Shown in pieces: positions 63,863 through 64,000 of a stretch of DNA of 64,000 nt. Source of the stretch: Gammaproteobacteria bacterium (lineage in GTDB: Bacteria > Pseudomonadota > Gammaproteobacteria > Enterobacterales > Neiellaceae); the NCBI GenBank assembly GCA_017425245.1, contig JAFOOX010000036.1, forward strand, positions 18,513 to 82,512. Reading direction: 5' to 3'. A program made the translations under genes and the position numbers. How positions within the stretch are numbered: the stretch's first letter is position 1; the number at the start of each line of letters is the position of its first letter. The notes under the pieces were generated by a model. It was given only the letters and a program-made list of their open reading frames with translations. It had not been told where the DNA came from and made no database searches.

Positions 63863-64000
63863 GTAAGCGTTCAGCCCTCCCACCTTCGGTACTCGCCGTG
63901 TGATTGACATCCTCTGTGTTTTTGATACAGAGGGACATGTGATGAGCATGAGTGACGAGCGGCGGCAATTCTGGCTGGGGCATGTTCAGGCGTGGCGGGG
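63863..64000 (+). mobile_element. Left end of an IS66-family insertion sequence (continues beyond window)
   Basis: GTAAGCGTTCAGCCCTCCC at 63863 resembles IS66-type terminal repeats, which begin GTAA and often GTAAGCG. It is followed about 80 bp later by a tnpA-like ORF running off the edge. The 8 bp before it, AAACGAGC (63855-63862), would be the target duplication; the other copy is outside the window. Confidence 0.6.
63942..64000 (+). CDS. tnpA: IS66-type accessory protein TnpA, 5' part only
   Basis: ATG 63942 with GAGGG 7 nt upstream. Nineteen complete codons are visible, reading MSMSDERRQFWLGHVQAW and then R before the edge. This resembles the N-terminus of IS66 TnpA proteins, which continue with SGLSQxxYC and a helix-turn-helix. 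The call rests on this short stretch and the GTAAGCG end. Confidence 0.55.
   Translation, partial: MSMSDERRQFWLGHVQAWR

Overview
The window looks like a GC-rich gammaproteobacterial chromosome, probably close to the Aeromonadales, Vibrionales or Alteromonadales. This is inferred from gene content and order: cpxA-cpxR divergent from cpxP-fieF, pldB overlapping yigL, and luxS, trmL, rsmJ, prlC, fabV, nhaD and a split imuA-imuB / dnaE2 mutasome. The species cannot be fixed from the window.

Left pocket (570-8290), between the core genes urtE and an EamA transporter. It holds a small cluster of integron attC sites with no integrase gene in view. Two convincing attC sites sit directly downstream of two AT-rich P-loop NTPase genes, one of them a KAP NTPase of the PifA type. 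Next come a 70-aa orphan, a Phd-like antitoxin, and a three-gene operon led by a Tlde1-like (DUF2778) L,D-transpeptidase effector. A small zinc-ribbon membrane gene there has a frame-disrupted start. Dispersed structured repeats surround all of these.

Core block 1 (8293-32371): transporter, a diguanylate cyclase with a decayed STAND/AAA-like module, trmL, the Cpx envelope-stress locus, fieF, luxS, a PAS-GGDEF cyclase, a MalY/PatB C-S lyase, pldB-yigL, lemA plus an M48 protease, a divergent fabV paralogue, a coiled-coil lipoprotein, a chemoreceptor, a Ca/Na exchanger and the canonical fabV.

Second pocket (32400-36045): the same repeat family brackets a ParDE toxin-antitoxin pair and a DUF429 protein with a zinc-ribbon-like tail.

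Core block 2 (36049-63814): metY, a chemoreceptor, rsmJ, an S9 peptidase, a hemerythrin chemoreceptor overlapping a TPR protein, prlC, an exporter, MipA/OmpV, glutathione peroxidase, yvcK-DUF3624-moeB, a YqaB-like phosphatase and SOS mutagenesis genes. dnaE2 and imuAB are split by a patatin/beta-barrel gene on the other strand, yet each part keeps its own LexA box. nhaD and a DUF4442 gene follow. The right edge enters what looks like an IS66-family element.

The most unusual signal is the modular repeat family. Six clusters share arms that differ between copies by paired substitutions, keeping 5- to 13-bp stems and 5- to 6-nt loops. That points to selection on folded RNA or DNA rather than on protein. 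No rRNA, tRNA or CRISPR array was seen.
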